A stretch of DNA of 64,000 nucleotides, taken from contig NZ_JAKGCS010000033.1 in the NCBI RefSeq assembly GCF_021556395.1, positions 124,001 through 188,000 of the forward strand. The letters are read 5' to 3'. Below the pieces are notes generated by a model, which saw only the letters and a program-made list of their open reading frames with translations, did not search any database and had not been told where the DNA came from. Source of the DNA: Acuticoccus kalidii. Lineage in GTDB: Bacteria > Pseudomonadota > Alphaproteobacteria > Rhizobiales > Amorphaceae. Shown piece by piece: positions 17,264-25,679 of this stretch. A program made the position numbers and the translations under genes. The stretch's first letter is position 1. Each line of letters begins with the position of its first letter.

Positions 17264-17757
17264 TATTGTTTGGTCAGCGTGTATTGCTGGCGCTCCCGCT
17301 GGCGCCCGTCCTCGAACCGGGTGATCTCGGTCACGACCAATGCGTCGCCGCGATTGACGCGGAAGCGGAAGGCGTGCGTGCCCTCCTCGTCGACGATATT
17401 GGCGGAGAAGAGCCGGCCGTTGGCGTTGGCCGCCGTCGCCATCGTGATGGGCAGTTCGCACGCATCGGCATTGCCGCAAGCCCGTGTGATACGGACGCGA
17501 TAGCCCGTCGGCACGAAGCGGTCATCGGCGAGCGTTCCGCCGCACTGGAAGGCGAGGTCGACGCTCATCAGTGCGCCTTCCTGAAGATCGGTGTTGGTGT
17601 AGAGGCCGCCCGGCCCGAGCGCGCCTTCGTCGCAGCCGAGCGGTTCGGCGAGATTTGACGCTTGGGCGGCGGCGGGGGGCGCCGCCATCGGCGTTGCGGC
17701 CAGCATAGCGGCCACGGCGAGAGCCTTCGCGCCCCGCCATCCGTCAATCCGTGTCAT
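17263..17757 (-). CDS. Unknown secreted protein
   Basis: 164 residues from ATG 17757; the open frame continues upstream to 17880 but the 17757 start gives a good signal peptide (basic MTRIDGWRGAK, hydrophobic core, cleavage near AAAQA). The mature protein has four cysteines (LGCDEG, FQCGGT, RACGNADACEL) that may form disulfides, and an alternating-strand pattern ending in GRQRERQQYTLTKQ. No family is recognised. It lies 135 bases downstream of dinB's end in the same direction. Probably periplasmic. Confidence 0.6.
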   Translation of the reverse strand: MTRIDGWRGAKALAVAAMLAATPMAAPPAAAQASNLAEPLGCDEGALGPGGLYTNTDLQEGALMSVDLAFQCGGTLADDRFVPTGYRVRITRACGNADACELPITMATAANANGRLFSANIVDEEGTHAFRFRVNRGDALVVTEITRFEDGRQRERQQYTLTKQ

Positions 17758-17892
17758 CTGTCGCTCCTTTGACGCACGCCCCGCTCGATCGAGCGGACAA
17801 TCGTGCTCGGCACCAAAGAGATCCCGCGTCCCGCGCGCTTCGGGCGAGAAGGACGCCGACGGCAACCGTCTTTGCGACAATGCGGGAAAGGC

Positions 17893-19221
17893 TCAACCGC
17901 TTCCCTGGCCGCGTCCTCCGGTCGCTGGCGGCTCACCGCCGCGTCTGCGGCGCGGCCCGGACAGCGAGAGCCCATAGACCACCGCATCGTCCCCGAAGCG
18001 GGAACGCAGCGTGTCCATGGCCCGTTCCGCCTTGCCGAGGCGGGTGCGCTCGGGGTCGAAGAGCTCTTCCATGTCGGCGCCGTCGATCGGCACGAGGTGG
18101 GTGACCCCGATCCCGATGAGGCGAAAACGGCGCGTGCCGTCGGCTTCGCCGGCGAGGAGCGTCTTCCCGGTGGCGAAGATGCGGTGCGCCATCGCGGTCG
18201 GCGCGCCGAGCTGCTGGGCGCGCGTGATGGTGCGAAAATCGCGCGTTTTCAGCTTCAGCGTCACGGTGCGCCCGCCAATCTCCGCCGCCTTGAGCCGCGT
18301 CGACACCTTTTCCGACAAATGCCGCAACAGGGCGAGGAGGGTGTGACGGTCGCTGATATCCTCCTCGAAGGTCTGTTCGGCGCTGACGCTCTTGCGCTCG
18401 CTCGATGGATCGACGGGCCGGTCGTCGGTCCCGTGGGCGAGGCGCTTCAGACGCTGCCCCGTCTCGCCGAAGCGGCGCATCAGGTCCGTCAACTCGGCGC
18501 GCTGAAGGTGCGCGACGTGCGTCACACCGCCCTCGGCGAGGCGGCGCGCCGCGGCCGGGCCGACGCCGGGGAGGCGGGTGACGGGCTCGCTCGCGAGGCG
18601 GCGCGCGGCGTCGGTCTTGCCGATCACCGTGAAGCCGCGCGGCTTGTCTTCGTCGGAGGCGTATTTTGCGAGGAATTTGTTGGGCGCGAGGCCGACCGAC
18701 ACGGTGATTCCGATATCGCGCTCCACCTCGCGCGCGAAACGGGCCATCACGACGGCCGCAGGCGCCCTGTGGACGCGTTCGGTGCCGGACAGGTCCAGGA
18801 AGGCCTCGTCGATCGAAAGCGGCTGTACGAGCGGCGTGAGGGCCTGCATGCGCTCGCGCACCTCACGACCGACGGCGACATATTTCTGGAAGTTCGGCCG
18901 CACCACCACCGCGTCGGGGCACGCCTTCAGCGCCTTGAACATCGGCATCGCGGAGCGCACGCCATGGATCCGCGCGAGATAGCAGCAGGTGGAGACGACT
19001 CCGCGCCGCCCACCGCCGACGATCACCGGGACGTCGCGCAGCGCCGGATCGTCGCGCTTTTCCACCGCGGCGAAGAAGGCGTCGCAATCGACATGGGCGA
19101 TGGTGAGGGCCGTCAGCTCCTCATGAGAGACGAGGCGGGGGCTGCGACATTCGGGGCAACGGTTCGGGTTGGGCGCCTCGAAGAGGGCCGTGCAGTCGCG
19201 ACAGAGCGTCGCCGCGCTCAC
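17893..19221 (-). CDS. dinB: DNA polymerase IV with N-terminal zinc ribbon
   Basis: 442 residues. The Y-family catalytic residues are in IAHVDCDAFFAAVE and PLSIDEAFLDLSG; the little-finger domain is seen from about residue 280 (EQTFEEDIS, VTLKLKTRDFRT). Before the polymerase domain there is an extra ~35-residue zinc ribbon, CRDC ... CPEC, not present in E. coli DinB but seen in some alphaproteobacteria. The C-terminus is Arg/Gly/Pro-rich and shows no obvious QLxLF clamp-binding motif. ATG 19221 overlaps the stop of the DUF3572 gene by 4 bases. It performs error-prone translesion synthesis. Confidence 0.92.
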   Translation of the reverse strand: MSAATLCRDCTALFEAPNPNRCPECRSPRLVSHEELTALTIAHVDCDAFFAAVEKRDDPALRDVPVIVGGGRRGVVSTCCYLARIHGVRSAMPMFKALKACPDAVVVRPNFQKYVAVGREVRERMQALTPLVQPLSIDEAFLDLSGTERVHRAPAAVVMARFAREVERDIGITVSVGLAPNKFLAKYASDEDKPRGFTVIGKTDAARRLASEPVTRLPGVGPAAARRLAEGGVTHVAHLQRAELTDLMRRFGETGQRLKRLAHGTDDRPVDPSSERKSVSAEQTFEEDISDRHTLLALLRHLSEKVSTRLKAAEIGGRTVTLKLKTRDFRTITRAQQLGAPTAMAHRIFATGKTLLAGEADGTRRFRLIGIGVTHLVPIDGADMEELFDPERTRLGKAERAMDTLRSRFGDDAVVYGLSLSGPRRRRGGEPPATGGRGQGSG

Positions 19222-19544
19222 GCCCAGTCGTCGGCAGTGCGTGGCGGCCAGTCGTCATCGGCCGCGCGGGGACGGTCGAGCCGCTTGCGGGCGGCGACGA
19301 TTTCCTCGGGGCTGATTTCCTGCGCCTCGGCCACGGCGAGGAGGACCTCTTCGTCCTGCAGGACGAAATCGAGCACACCGGCAATGAAGGTCGGCGAGGC
19401 GGCCGCATCGCGCAGGCTCGTCGGGTCGAGGCCCGTGAGTGCGAAGAACTGGTTCAGCACCTTCGGGGTGGTGGCAAAGTGCGACAGCGCGGCGATCGCG
19501 ATCGCTCCAGCCTCCGGTACGTCACCAGGATCTCTTGACGGCAC
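19218..19544 (-). CDS. DUF3572 protein
   Basis: 108 residues from GTG 19544. The sequence [25 protein letters not shown] and [22 protein letters not shown] fits DUF3572, a small helical alphaproteobacterial family of unknown function. Its end overlaps the dinB start (ATGA), so the two are co-transcribed. Divergent from divK with only 59 bases between the starts, the usual arrangement in Hyphomicrobiales. Confidence 0.85.
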   Translation of the reverse strand: MPSRDPGDVPEAGAIAIAALSHFATTPKVLNQFFALTGLDPTSLRDAAASPTFIAGVLDFVLQDEEVLLAVAEAQEISPEEIVAARKRLDRPRAADDDWPPRTADDWA

Positions 19545-19570
19545 CGTCTACTCCTCACACACACGGATGG

Positions 19571-19585
19571 GGCGCACGGTGCGCC
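19571..19585. promoter_or_regulatory. Inverted repeat between DUF3572 and divK starts
   Basis: GGCGCAC, one base, GTGCGCC is a perfect 15-base inverted repeat in the 59-base divergent gap. It could be an operator or a hairpin in the divK leader; GC-rich palindromes also arise by chance here. Confidence 0.3.
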
Positions 19586-19603
19586 GAGGGAGTGGGTGAC
19601 GGC

Positions 19604-19972
19604 ATGGGGCACCGCGTGCTCATCGTTGAGGACAACGAGCTTAACATGAAGCTCTTCCACGATCTGCTTGAAGCAAGTGGAATGGACATTCTGCAAACAC
19701 GCAATGGGATCGATGCGCTCGAGGTCGCCAAGCGAGAGCGACCCGACCTCATTGTGATGGACATCCAGCTCCCCGAAATGTCCGGTCTCGAAGTCACCGA
19801 ACGGATCAAGTCCGATCCGGACTTGAGGCCGATCCCGGTCATCGCCGTCACGGCGTTCGCGATGAAGGGGGATGAAGAGAGGATTCGCGCCGCAGGTTGC
19901 GAGGCTTATCTCTCCAAACCCATCTCCATCGATCGTTTTATTTCGACCGTAAAGTCGTTCCTACCGAAGTAG
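19604..19972 (+). CDS. divK: Cell-cycle single-domain response regulator DivK
   Basis: 122 residues, one receiver domain and no output domain. The acidic pair is in [10 protein letters not shown], the phospho-acceptor Asp in [13 protein letters not shown], the Thr switch in [13 protein letters not shown] and the Lys in [11 protein letters not shown]. Full-length match to alphaproteobacterial DivK, which is phosphorylated by DivJ, dephosphorylated by PleC and feeds into the CckA-CtrA pathway. An upstream longer frame exists, but ATG 19604 gives the family N-terminus. pleD, the usual next gene, is absent: rpmG lies 4 bases away on the opposite strand. Confidence 0.92.
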   Translation: MGHRVLIVEDNELNMKLFHDLLEASGMDILQTRNGIDALEVAKRERPDLIVMDIQLPEMSGLEVTERIKSDPDLRPIPVIAVTAFAMKGDEERIRAAGCEAYLSKPISIDRFISTVKSFLPK

Positions 19973-19976
19973 GGCG

Positions 19977-20144
19977 TTATTTGATTTTCGCTTCGCGGAA
20001 TTCGACGTGCTTCTTCACGACCGGGTCGTACTTGGTCTTGGTCATTTTCTCGGTCATCGTCCGGGTGTTCTTCGTCGTGACGTAGAAATACCCGGTATCG
20101 GCGCTCGAAACGAGCTTGATCTTGATAGTGGTGGCCTTGGCCAT
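19977..20144 (-). CDS. rpmG: 50S ribosomal protein L33
   Basis: A 55-residue frame that starts [20 protein letters not shown], goes on with VTTKNTRT and ends [12 protein letters not shown] with TAA at 19977-19979. This matches bacterial L33 in length and sequence over its entire length; it is the Cys-free form, so it does not need zinc. It is convergent with divK. Confidence 0.95.
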   Translation of the reverse strand: MAKATTIKIKLVSSADTGYFYVTTKNTRTMTEKMTKTKYDPVVKKHVEFREAKIK

Positions 20145-20227
20145 GCGATGCCTCCAGCGCCGCCCATGCGGCCGCTCAGTCAGGGGATAAGGTCAAACTT
20201 TGCCAATGGGGGCCGGCGCGTGGGAAG

Positions 20228-21484
20228 TCAAGAGCCGAGCCCCTTTCGTCCGATACGCAGCAGCGCCATCAGGACGTATGTGCCGAAGATGACGGCGATT
20301 GCAACGGCGAATCCGTGCGGCGGGAAAAGGTCGAGCCCCGCACCCAGCGAGACCGGGCCGATCAGCATCCCGAAGGCGTACATCATCACGAACGCCGCGT
20401 TGGCCGAGGCGAGGTCGCCGCCGCTATAGCGCGCGCCGAGCTGGGTGAGGCCGATCGTATAAAGGCCGGTCACGATCCCGCCGGTGATGAAAAGAAGGGC
20501 GAGGAGGAGCGCGTAATTCCCCGCCGCGAAGGGAATGAGCGCCGCGCCGACGACGCCGACGGCGGCCGAGCCGATCAAGAGGAGGCGCCGGTTCACCCGG
20601 TCCGCGAGATAGCCGATCGGGATCTGCGACAGGACGTTCCCCGCCGCGATCGCCGACACGAGGATCACCGCGTGTCCGCTCGAAAGGCCGATCGCGGTGC
20701 CGTAGAGTGGCAGGATCGCCGTGCCGCCGGATTCGACCGCGCCAAAGACCAAAGCGGCGAAGAGGGCAAGCGGCGCAGCGACGACGAAGCGCAGGAGATT
20801 GCGCCCGCCTGTGGACGGAAGCTCCGGCTCCTGCCCCCGCACGAGGACGACCGGCACGGCCGCAAGGAGAATACACAGCGCCCCGATCAAGAAGGGCAGG
20901 ATCCCCTCGGTGCCGACGAGCGCGAGGATCAGCGGCCCGATCGAGATGCCGATCGACAGGAACGCCGTATAGACCCCGACGATCAATCCGCGCCGATGCG
21001 GCGGGGCGAGGGACGAGATCCAGAATTCGGTCATCGCGAAGATCAGCGTCACCGAGGCGGAGAAGACGAACCGCATCGGGAACCACAGCACGAACGGCTC
21101 GATGAGATAAAAGCCCATCAGCATCGCCGCCATCGTGACGAAGGCGGTCGTCATCGTCCGCGCGACGCCGAAGCGTTTCGCGAGCTCGCTGACGAAGGGA
21201 AGGATGGTGATTGCCGCGACGCCGGCGGTCGCCGTGTTGATGCCGACCCAGACCGGCGAAATCCCCCGCCCATCGAGGACGACCGACAAAAGCGGCAGGC
21301 TGAGGCTGAGCGCGACGCCGACGCCGGTGATCGCGCTGATCACGGCGGCGAGCGCCATCGCGTCCATCGCCTTCGCAGGCCCCGCGCCGAGCCGTTCGAC
21401 GGCGCGGCGTCCGAGCCCCGTCAAGTCGGCCGGATCGGGCACGGCCGGCGAGCCGGCGAGGGGAGAGCGGGGGGTGGAATCCAT
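20228..21484 (-). CDS. MFS transporter
   Basis: 418 residues with a 45-residue cytoplasmic N-terminus and 12 predicted membrane helices. The loop between helices 2 and 3 reads ELAKRFGVARTMT and that between helices 8 and 9 GYLADRVNRRLLL, the duplicated MFS motif A. It resembles YcaD-like members of the superfamily, whose substrates are unknown. It lies between rpmG and the NUDIX-DUF983-rnr unit, a position held by an MFS gene in related genomes as far as I recall. Substrate not assignable. Confidence 0.85.
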   Translation of the reverse strand: MDSTPRSPLAGSPAVPDPADLTGLGRRAVERLGAGPAKAMDAMALAAVISAITGVGVALSLSLPLLSVVLDGRGISPVWVGINTATAGVAAITILPFVSELAKRFGVARTMTTAFVTMAAMLMGFYLIEPFVLWFPMRFVFSASVTLIFAMTEFWISSLAPPHRRGLIVGVYTAFLSIGISIGPLILALVGTEGILPFLIGALCILLAAVPVVLVRGQEPELPSTGGRNLLRFVVAAPLALFAALVFGAVESGGTAILPLYGTAIGLSSGHAVILVSAIAAGNVLSQIPIGYLADRVNRRLLLIGSAAVGVVGAALIPFAAGNYALLLALLFITGGIVTGLYTIGLTQLGARYSGGDLASANAAFVMMYAFGMLIGPVSLGAGLDLFPPHGFAVAIAVIFGTYVLMALLRIGRKGLGS

Positions 21485-21591
21485 GGCGAGGCAATTCGGG
21501 AGATCGACGAGCCGAGTGTGTGGCGCAAAATTGTGCAGAGCGCCAGATGGATCGTGATCGAAAGAGGGCGGACGGGCGCCGCCCCGCCGCC

Positions 21592-22338
21592 TCAGAGTGT
21601 CGTGCGCAGGAAGCCGTTGCGGACCCAGCGATAGAACGGAACCGGCGCGTCGGACGGCAGCGACGGGTCCGCGTCGAGCCGCGCCATCAATTCGTCGAGG
21701 ACCGTGAGGGTGATCGTCGGCAGCGGCATGGTGCGCGCCTCGTCGATCGTAACCCAGCAGATTTCCTCGAGTTCAGCGTCTTCTCCAACACAGTCGGGAT
21801 CGATATCGGCGACCGCATCGCGGTTCACCACGAAGAAGCGCGTGTCGTACCGGCGCGGACGGCCGGGCGGGGTGATGGCGCGCAGGAGAAAGCGCATCGC
21901 GCCGAGATCGAGGGCGACGTCGCGCTGTGCGAATGGCTGCCATGCCGTCCCGCGCGGCAAGGCCGCCTCGCCGGTCCGGCCGATGATGACGCCGGTCTCC
22001 TCATAAGCCTCGCGCAAGGCGGCGACACCGAGCGCGCGGGCGCGCGCCGCACCGCTGCCATTGCGCATCTCTCGCGTCAGCTTGCCGAGCGTCGTCTCGT
22101 CATAGGGCGCGGCGACCTGCACCCGCGAATCGCCCGGATCGACGCGGCCGCCCGGAAACACGAAATGGTTCGGCATGAAGGCATGCCTGGCGCTGCGCCG
22201 GCCCATGAGGAGCTTCGGCTCGGCACCGGAGCGGTCGAGGATCAGGATGCTGGAGGCGTCGCGGACGGTGATCGGCGGGTGTTTCTGGTTGCGCTCGGCC
22301 TCGTTCATCCGGGCCATCAGCGCTTCGGCGGTCGTCAT
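21592..22338 (-). CDS. NUDIX hydrolase
   Basis: 248 residues. The Nudix box is visible as GVAALREAYEETGVIIG (the REAYEETG core carries the metal-binding Glu residues). N-terminal strands SILILDRSG and MGRRSARHAFMPNHFVFPGGRVD are typical of the larger CoA-diphosphatase-like or RNase-H-fold Nudix proteins of alphaproteobacteria. ATG 22338 overlaps the stop of DUF983 by 4 bases and the gene ends the rnr operon. Substrate unknown. Confidence 0.85.
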   Translation of the reverse strand: MTTAEALMARMNEAERNQKHPPITVRDASSILILDRSGAEPKLLMGRRSARHAFMPNHFVFPGGRVDPGDSRVQVAAPYDETTLGKLTREMRNGSGAARARALGVAALREAYEETGVIIGRTGEAALPRGTAWQPFAQRDVALDLGAMRFLLRAITPPGRPRRYDTRFFVVNRDAVADIDPDCVGEDAELEEICWVTIDEARTMPLPTITLTVLDELMARLDADPSLPSDAPVPFYRWVRNGFLRTTL

Positions 22339-22712
22339 GCGTGGGTTTCCTCACCTCCGAAGCCGTGCATCTCGTTTGCCCATTGGAGGCCGATGAGCGT
22401 GCCCTTGACCGGCTGGAGAAGGACGAGAGACATCGCGATCGCCATCGGCAGGAAGATCGCCGCGTGAAGCCACATCGCGGGATGATAGGCGATCTCGAAG
22501 GACAGCATCAGCCCGATGACCACATGCCCGACGATCAGCATCACCATATAAGGCGGCGCGTCGTCGGCCCGCTGATGGTGGAGCTCCTCGCCGCAATGGG
22601 CGCAGACCGGTTCCACCTTGAGAAAACGGCCGAAAAGGCGGCCTGTCCCGCATTTGGGGCAGCGGCAACGCGCCCCGTGATAGAGGGATGCGAGTAGGGG
22701 CCGGGTGCTCAT
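22335..22712 (-). CDS. DUF983 membrane protein
   Basis: 125 residues. Four cysteines form a likely zinc ribbon at the N-terminus (CRCPKCGTG then CAHCGEEL), followed by two membrane helices (VMLIVGHVVIGLML, AAIFLPMAIAMSLVLL). This is the DUF983 layout. It overlaps rnr upstream and the NUDIX gene downstream, each by 4 bases, so it is made together with them. Function unknown. Confidence 0.88.
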   Translation of the reverse strand: MSTRPLLASLYHGARCRCPKCGTGRLFGRFLKVEPVCAHCGEELHHQRADDAPPYMVMLIVGHVVIGLMLSFEIAYHPAMWLHAAIFLPMAIAMSLVLLQPVKGTLIGLQWANEMHGFGGEETHA

Positions 22713-24895
22713 CGTTTGCCTCGCTTGAAGGACGGGCGGGAATTGCGGCGGACCGGCCGCATCGGACGTCGCGCCCGCTTCTTCGGCGCGGCGGTCGCCT
22801 CGTGATCTTCGATCTCGAACCGCAGCGCGCCGGAGATGGGCGCCGCCTCCATGAGGCGCACCGTCACTCTATCGCCGAGACGATAGGTGACGCCACTCGT
22901 TTCGCCGACGAGCTCGTGAGCGTCCTCGTCGTAGATCATATATTCGTTGGCGAGCATCGAGATCGGAATGAAGCCGTCCCCGCCGGATTCGGCGAGCTTC
23001 ACGAAGAGGCCGGACTTGGTGACGCCGGCGATCCGCCCCTCGAAGGTGGCGCCGACCTTGTCGGCAAGCCAGCCGGCGATCAGCCGGTCGATCGTGTCGC
23101 GCTCGGCGAGCATCGATCGGCGCTCGGTCGCCGAGATCTCCTCGCCGATGACGGTGAGGGAGGCGATCTCGTCATCGGTCAGCCCGTCCTCGCCGAGCCC
23201 CTCCGCCCGGATCAACGCGCGGTGGACGATGAGGTCGGCATACCGCCGGATCGGCGAGGTGAAGTGCGCATAGCGGCGCAGATTGAGCCCGAAATGGCCG
23301 AGATTGTCCGGCGAATATTCGGCCTGGCTCTGCGAGCGCAGGATCACCTCGTTAACGAGCTGGGCGTTGGGCGTGCCTTCGACCCGGCTCAGAATGTCGT
23401 TGAAATGGGACGGTCGCATCCGGGTGCCGCGGGCGAGGCGGATTTCGAGCGTCGCCAGGAACTCGCGCAGCGCGTCGATCTTGTCGAGGCCAGGTGCGTC
23501 GTGGATGCGGTAGAGGAGGGGGATGCGCTTCGCCTCGCACGTCTCCGACGCGGCGACGTTCGCCTGGATCATGAACTCTTCGATCAGCTTGTGCGCATCG
23601 AGCCGCTCGGGAACGACGACGCGCAACACCTCGCCTTCTGGGGTGAGGAGGATCTTGCGCTCCGGCAGGTCGAGCTCCATCGGCTCGCGCGATTGGCGCC
23701 CGCGCTTCAGGATCGCATAGGCGTTCCAGAGGTCTTGGATCTGGCCGGAAATGTCGGACGCCTTGCCGTCCGCAATCGTCTGCGCTTCCTGATAGGACAG
23801 CCGCCGTGCCGAGCGCATCAGGATGCGGTGCACCGAATGGCGCTGCTTGCGCCCGTCGGCGGCGAACACCATGCGGATCGCCATCGCGGCGCGCGCCTCG
23901 CCCTCGCGCAACGAGCAGAGATCGTTGGAGATCCGTTCCGGCAGCATCGGGACGACGCGATCGGGGAAATAGGTCGAGTTGCCGCGAAGGCGCGCCTCCT
24001 CGTCCATCGCCGAGCCGGTCGTCACATAATGGGCGACGTCGGCGATCGCGACGGTGACGATGGCGCCGCCTTCATTGTGCGGGTCGGGTTCGGCGAAGAC
24101 GGCGTCGTCATGGTCCTTCGCGTCGGCCGGATCGATGGTGACGAATGGAACGTCACGCCAGTCCTCGCGGCCGCTTTCGAGGCGGGCGGGGGTCGCGGCC
24201 TCCGCCTCCACCAGCACCCGTTCGGGGAAGCGGTCGGGAATGCCGTGCGCGTGGATCGCGATCAGCGACACCGCCTGCTCCGAGCCGACCGGGCCGACGA
24301 CCTCGACGATACGCGCCGACCGGCGACGGTCGACCTCGATCTTGACGAGCGTGTTGGACGCCACGTCCTTCACGTCGGCCGGATCGAGGAAATAGACGTC
24401 GCGCTCCTTCTTGGTGATCGGCGTCAGCTGCGGCTTGTCGCCGAAGCGCTCGAGGACGGCGAGCGTCGTCGCCGGCCGCCGTTCGATCACCTTGATGACC
24501 CGGCCGAGCGGGCGCTCGTCCGCGTCCTGCGAGATGCGGGCGAGAAGACGGTCGCCGATCGCCGGCGCCGGCCCCTTGCCGACGAGCGTCACCTTCGGCT
24601 TAGCGCCGTCATCGTCGTCCCACTGGGTGGGTTCGGCGACGAGGTCGCCGTCATCGTTGCGGCCGGTGACGACGAGCAGTGTCACGCGCGGCAACTTGCC
24701 GGGCATGCCGATATGCTTGCCGGTCTTGGCGAGGAGGCCTTCCTCCGCCATCTCCGTCAACAGGTTCTTCAGTTGGATGCGCTCGCCGCCTTTGACGCCG
24801 AAGGCCCGGGCGATCTCGCGCTTGCCGACGCGGCCCGGGCTTTCGGCGACGAAACGCAGGATCTCATCGCGAGTGGGTCCGTCAGTCTTTGCCAT
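22709..24895 (-). CDS. rnr: Ribonuclease R
   Basis: 728 residues. An N-terminal winged-helix region (RDEILRFVAESPGRVGKREIARA) and cold-shock domains precede the RNB nuclease domain, where the catalytic acidic cluster is IDPADAKDHDDAVFAE. A C-terminal S1 domain (VGATFEGRIAGVTKSGLFV) is followed by a basic tail rich in Arg and Lys. It degrades structured RNA 3' to 5'. It heads an operon with DUF983 and a NUDIX gene. Confidence 0.95.
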   Translation of the reverse strand: MAKTDGPTRDEILRFVAESPGRVGKREIARAFGVKGGERIQLKNLLTEMAEEGLLAKTGKHIGMPGKLPRVTLLVVTGRNDDGDLVAEPTQWDDDDGAKPKVTLVGKGPAPAIGDRLLARISQDADERPLGRVIKVIERRPATTLAVLERFGDKPQLTPITKKERDVYFLDPADVKDVASNTLVKIEVDRRRSARIVEVVGPVGSEQAVSLIAIHAHGIPDRFPERVLVEAEAATPARLESGREDWRDVPFVTIDPADAKDHDDAVFAEPDPHNEGGAIVTVAIADVAHYVTTGSAMDEEARLRGNSTYFPDRVVPMLPERISNDLCSLREGEARAAMAIRMVFAADGRKQRHSVHRILMRSARRLSYQEAQTIADGKASDISGQIQDLWNAYAILKRGRQSREPMELDLPERKILLTPEGEVLRVVVPERLDAHKLIEEFMIQANVAASETCEAKRIPLLYRIHDAPGLDKIDALREFLATLEIRLARGTRMRPSHFNDILSRVEGTPNAQLVNEVILRSQSQAEYSPDNLGHFGLNLRRYAHFTSPIRRYADLIVHRALIRAEGLGEDGLTDDEIASLTVIGEEISATERRSMLAERDTIDRLIAGWLADKVGATFEGRIAGVTKSGLFVKLAESGGDGFIPISMLANEYMIYDEDAHELVGETSGVTYRLGDRVTVRLMEAAPISGALRFEIEDHEATAAPKKRARRPMRPVRRNSRPSFKRGKR

Positions 24896-25034
24896 GCCCC
24901 TGATGTGGCATCACCGGACCCGTTCGTCGAGAGCGGCGCGCGAACGGGTGGGCGTGTTTGCGAATTTGATGCAGGGATGTCGATCGCGGGGGCGAGCCGT
25001 TTCGCCGAGACGACGATCGAACGGGGAGAGCGCG

Positions 25035-25655
25035 ATGGCTTTGGCGGCGGCGGACGGGGTTTCGATCCATCCGAACTATCTGACGGGCGAGGCGCAGGCC
25101 GCGCTCCTTGCCGACATCGAAGCGGTGATCGCGGCCGCGCCCTTCTTCCGTCCGACAATGCCCCGTACCGGAGCGCCGTTTTCCGTCGAGATGACGAATT
25201 GCGGTCCGCTCGGCTGGGTCGCCGACAAAAACGGCTATCGCTACCAGGCGCACCATCCCGAGACCGGCGCGCCATGGCCGGCGATGCCGGAGCGCCTTCG
25301 CGCGCTCTGGCGCGATCTCGGTGCGCCGGCCGAGCCGGAGGCCTGTCTCGTCAACCGTTATCCCGAAGGGGCGAAGATGGGCCTTCACCAGGACCGCGAC
25401 GAGGAGACGTTCGACGCCCCCGTCGTCTCCGTGTCGCTCGGCGACACCGCCGTGTTCCGCATGGGCGGGACGACGCGGCGCGCGCCGACCCGCTCGGTCC
25501 GTCTCGCCTCGGGCGACGTCGTGGTGTTCGGCGGCCCGTCGCGGTTGATCTATCACGGCATCGACCGGATCCTGACGGGCTCCTCCCGCCTCGTGCCGGA
25601 GGGAGGGCGCATCAATCTCACGCTGCGGCGGGTGACGCCGCTGCCGGCCGCCTGA
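25035..25655 (+). CDS. alkB: AlkB-type DNA/RNA dioxygenase
   Basis: 206 residues from ATG 25035 after GGGGAGAG. The Fe(II) ligands are H and D in GLHQDRDE and the later His in IYHGIDRI; 2-oxoglutarate is bound by the RINLTLRR segment. NRYPEGAKMG is the usual preceding strand. This is the bacterial AlkB layout, repairing 1-methyladenine and 3-methylcytosine by oxidative demethylation. It stands alone between rnr (divergent, 139-base gap) and dnaB (convergent). Confidence 0.92.
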   Translation: MALAAADGVSIHPNYLTGEAQAALLADIEAVIAAAPFFRPTMPRTGAPFSVEMTNCGPLGWVADKNGYRYQAHHPETGAPWPAMPERLRALWRDLGAPAEPEACLVNRYPEGAKMGLHQDRDEETFDAPVVSVSLGDTAVFRMGGTTRRAPTRSVRLASGDVVVFGGPSRLIYHGIDRILTGSSRLVPEGGRINLTLRRVTPLPAA

Positions 25656-25679
25656 CGGGCTCAGCCGGCCGGTCGGGGC

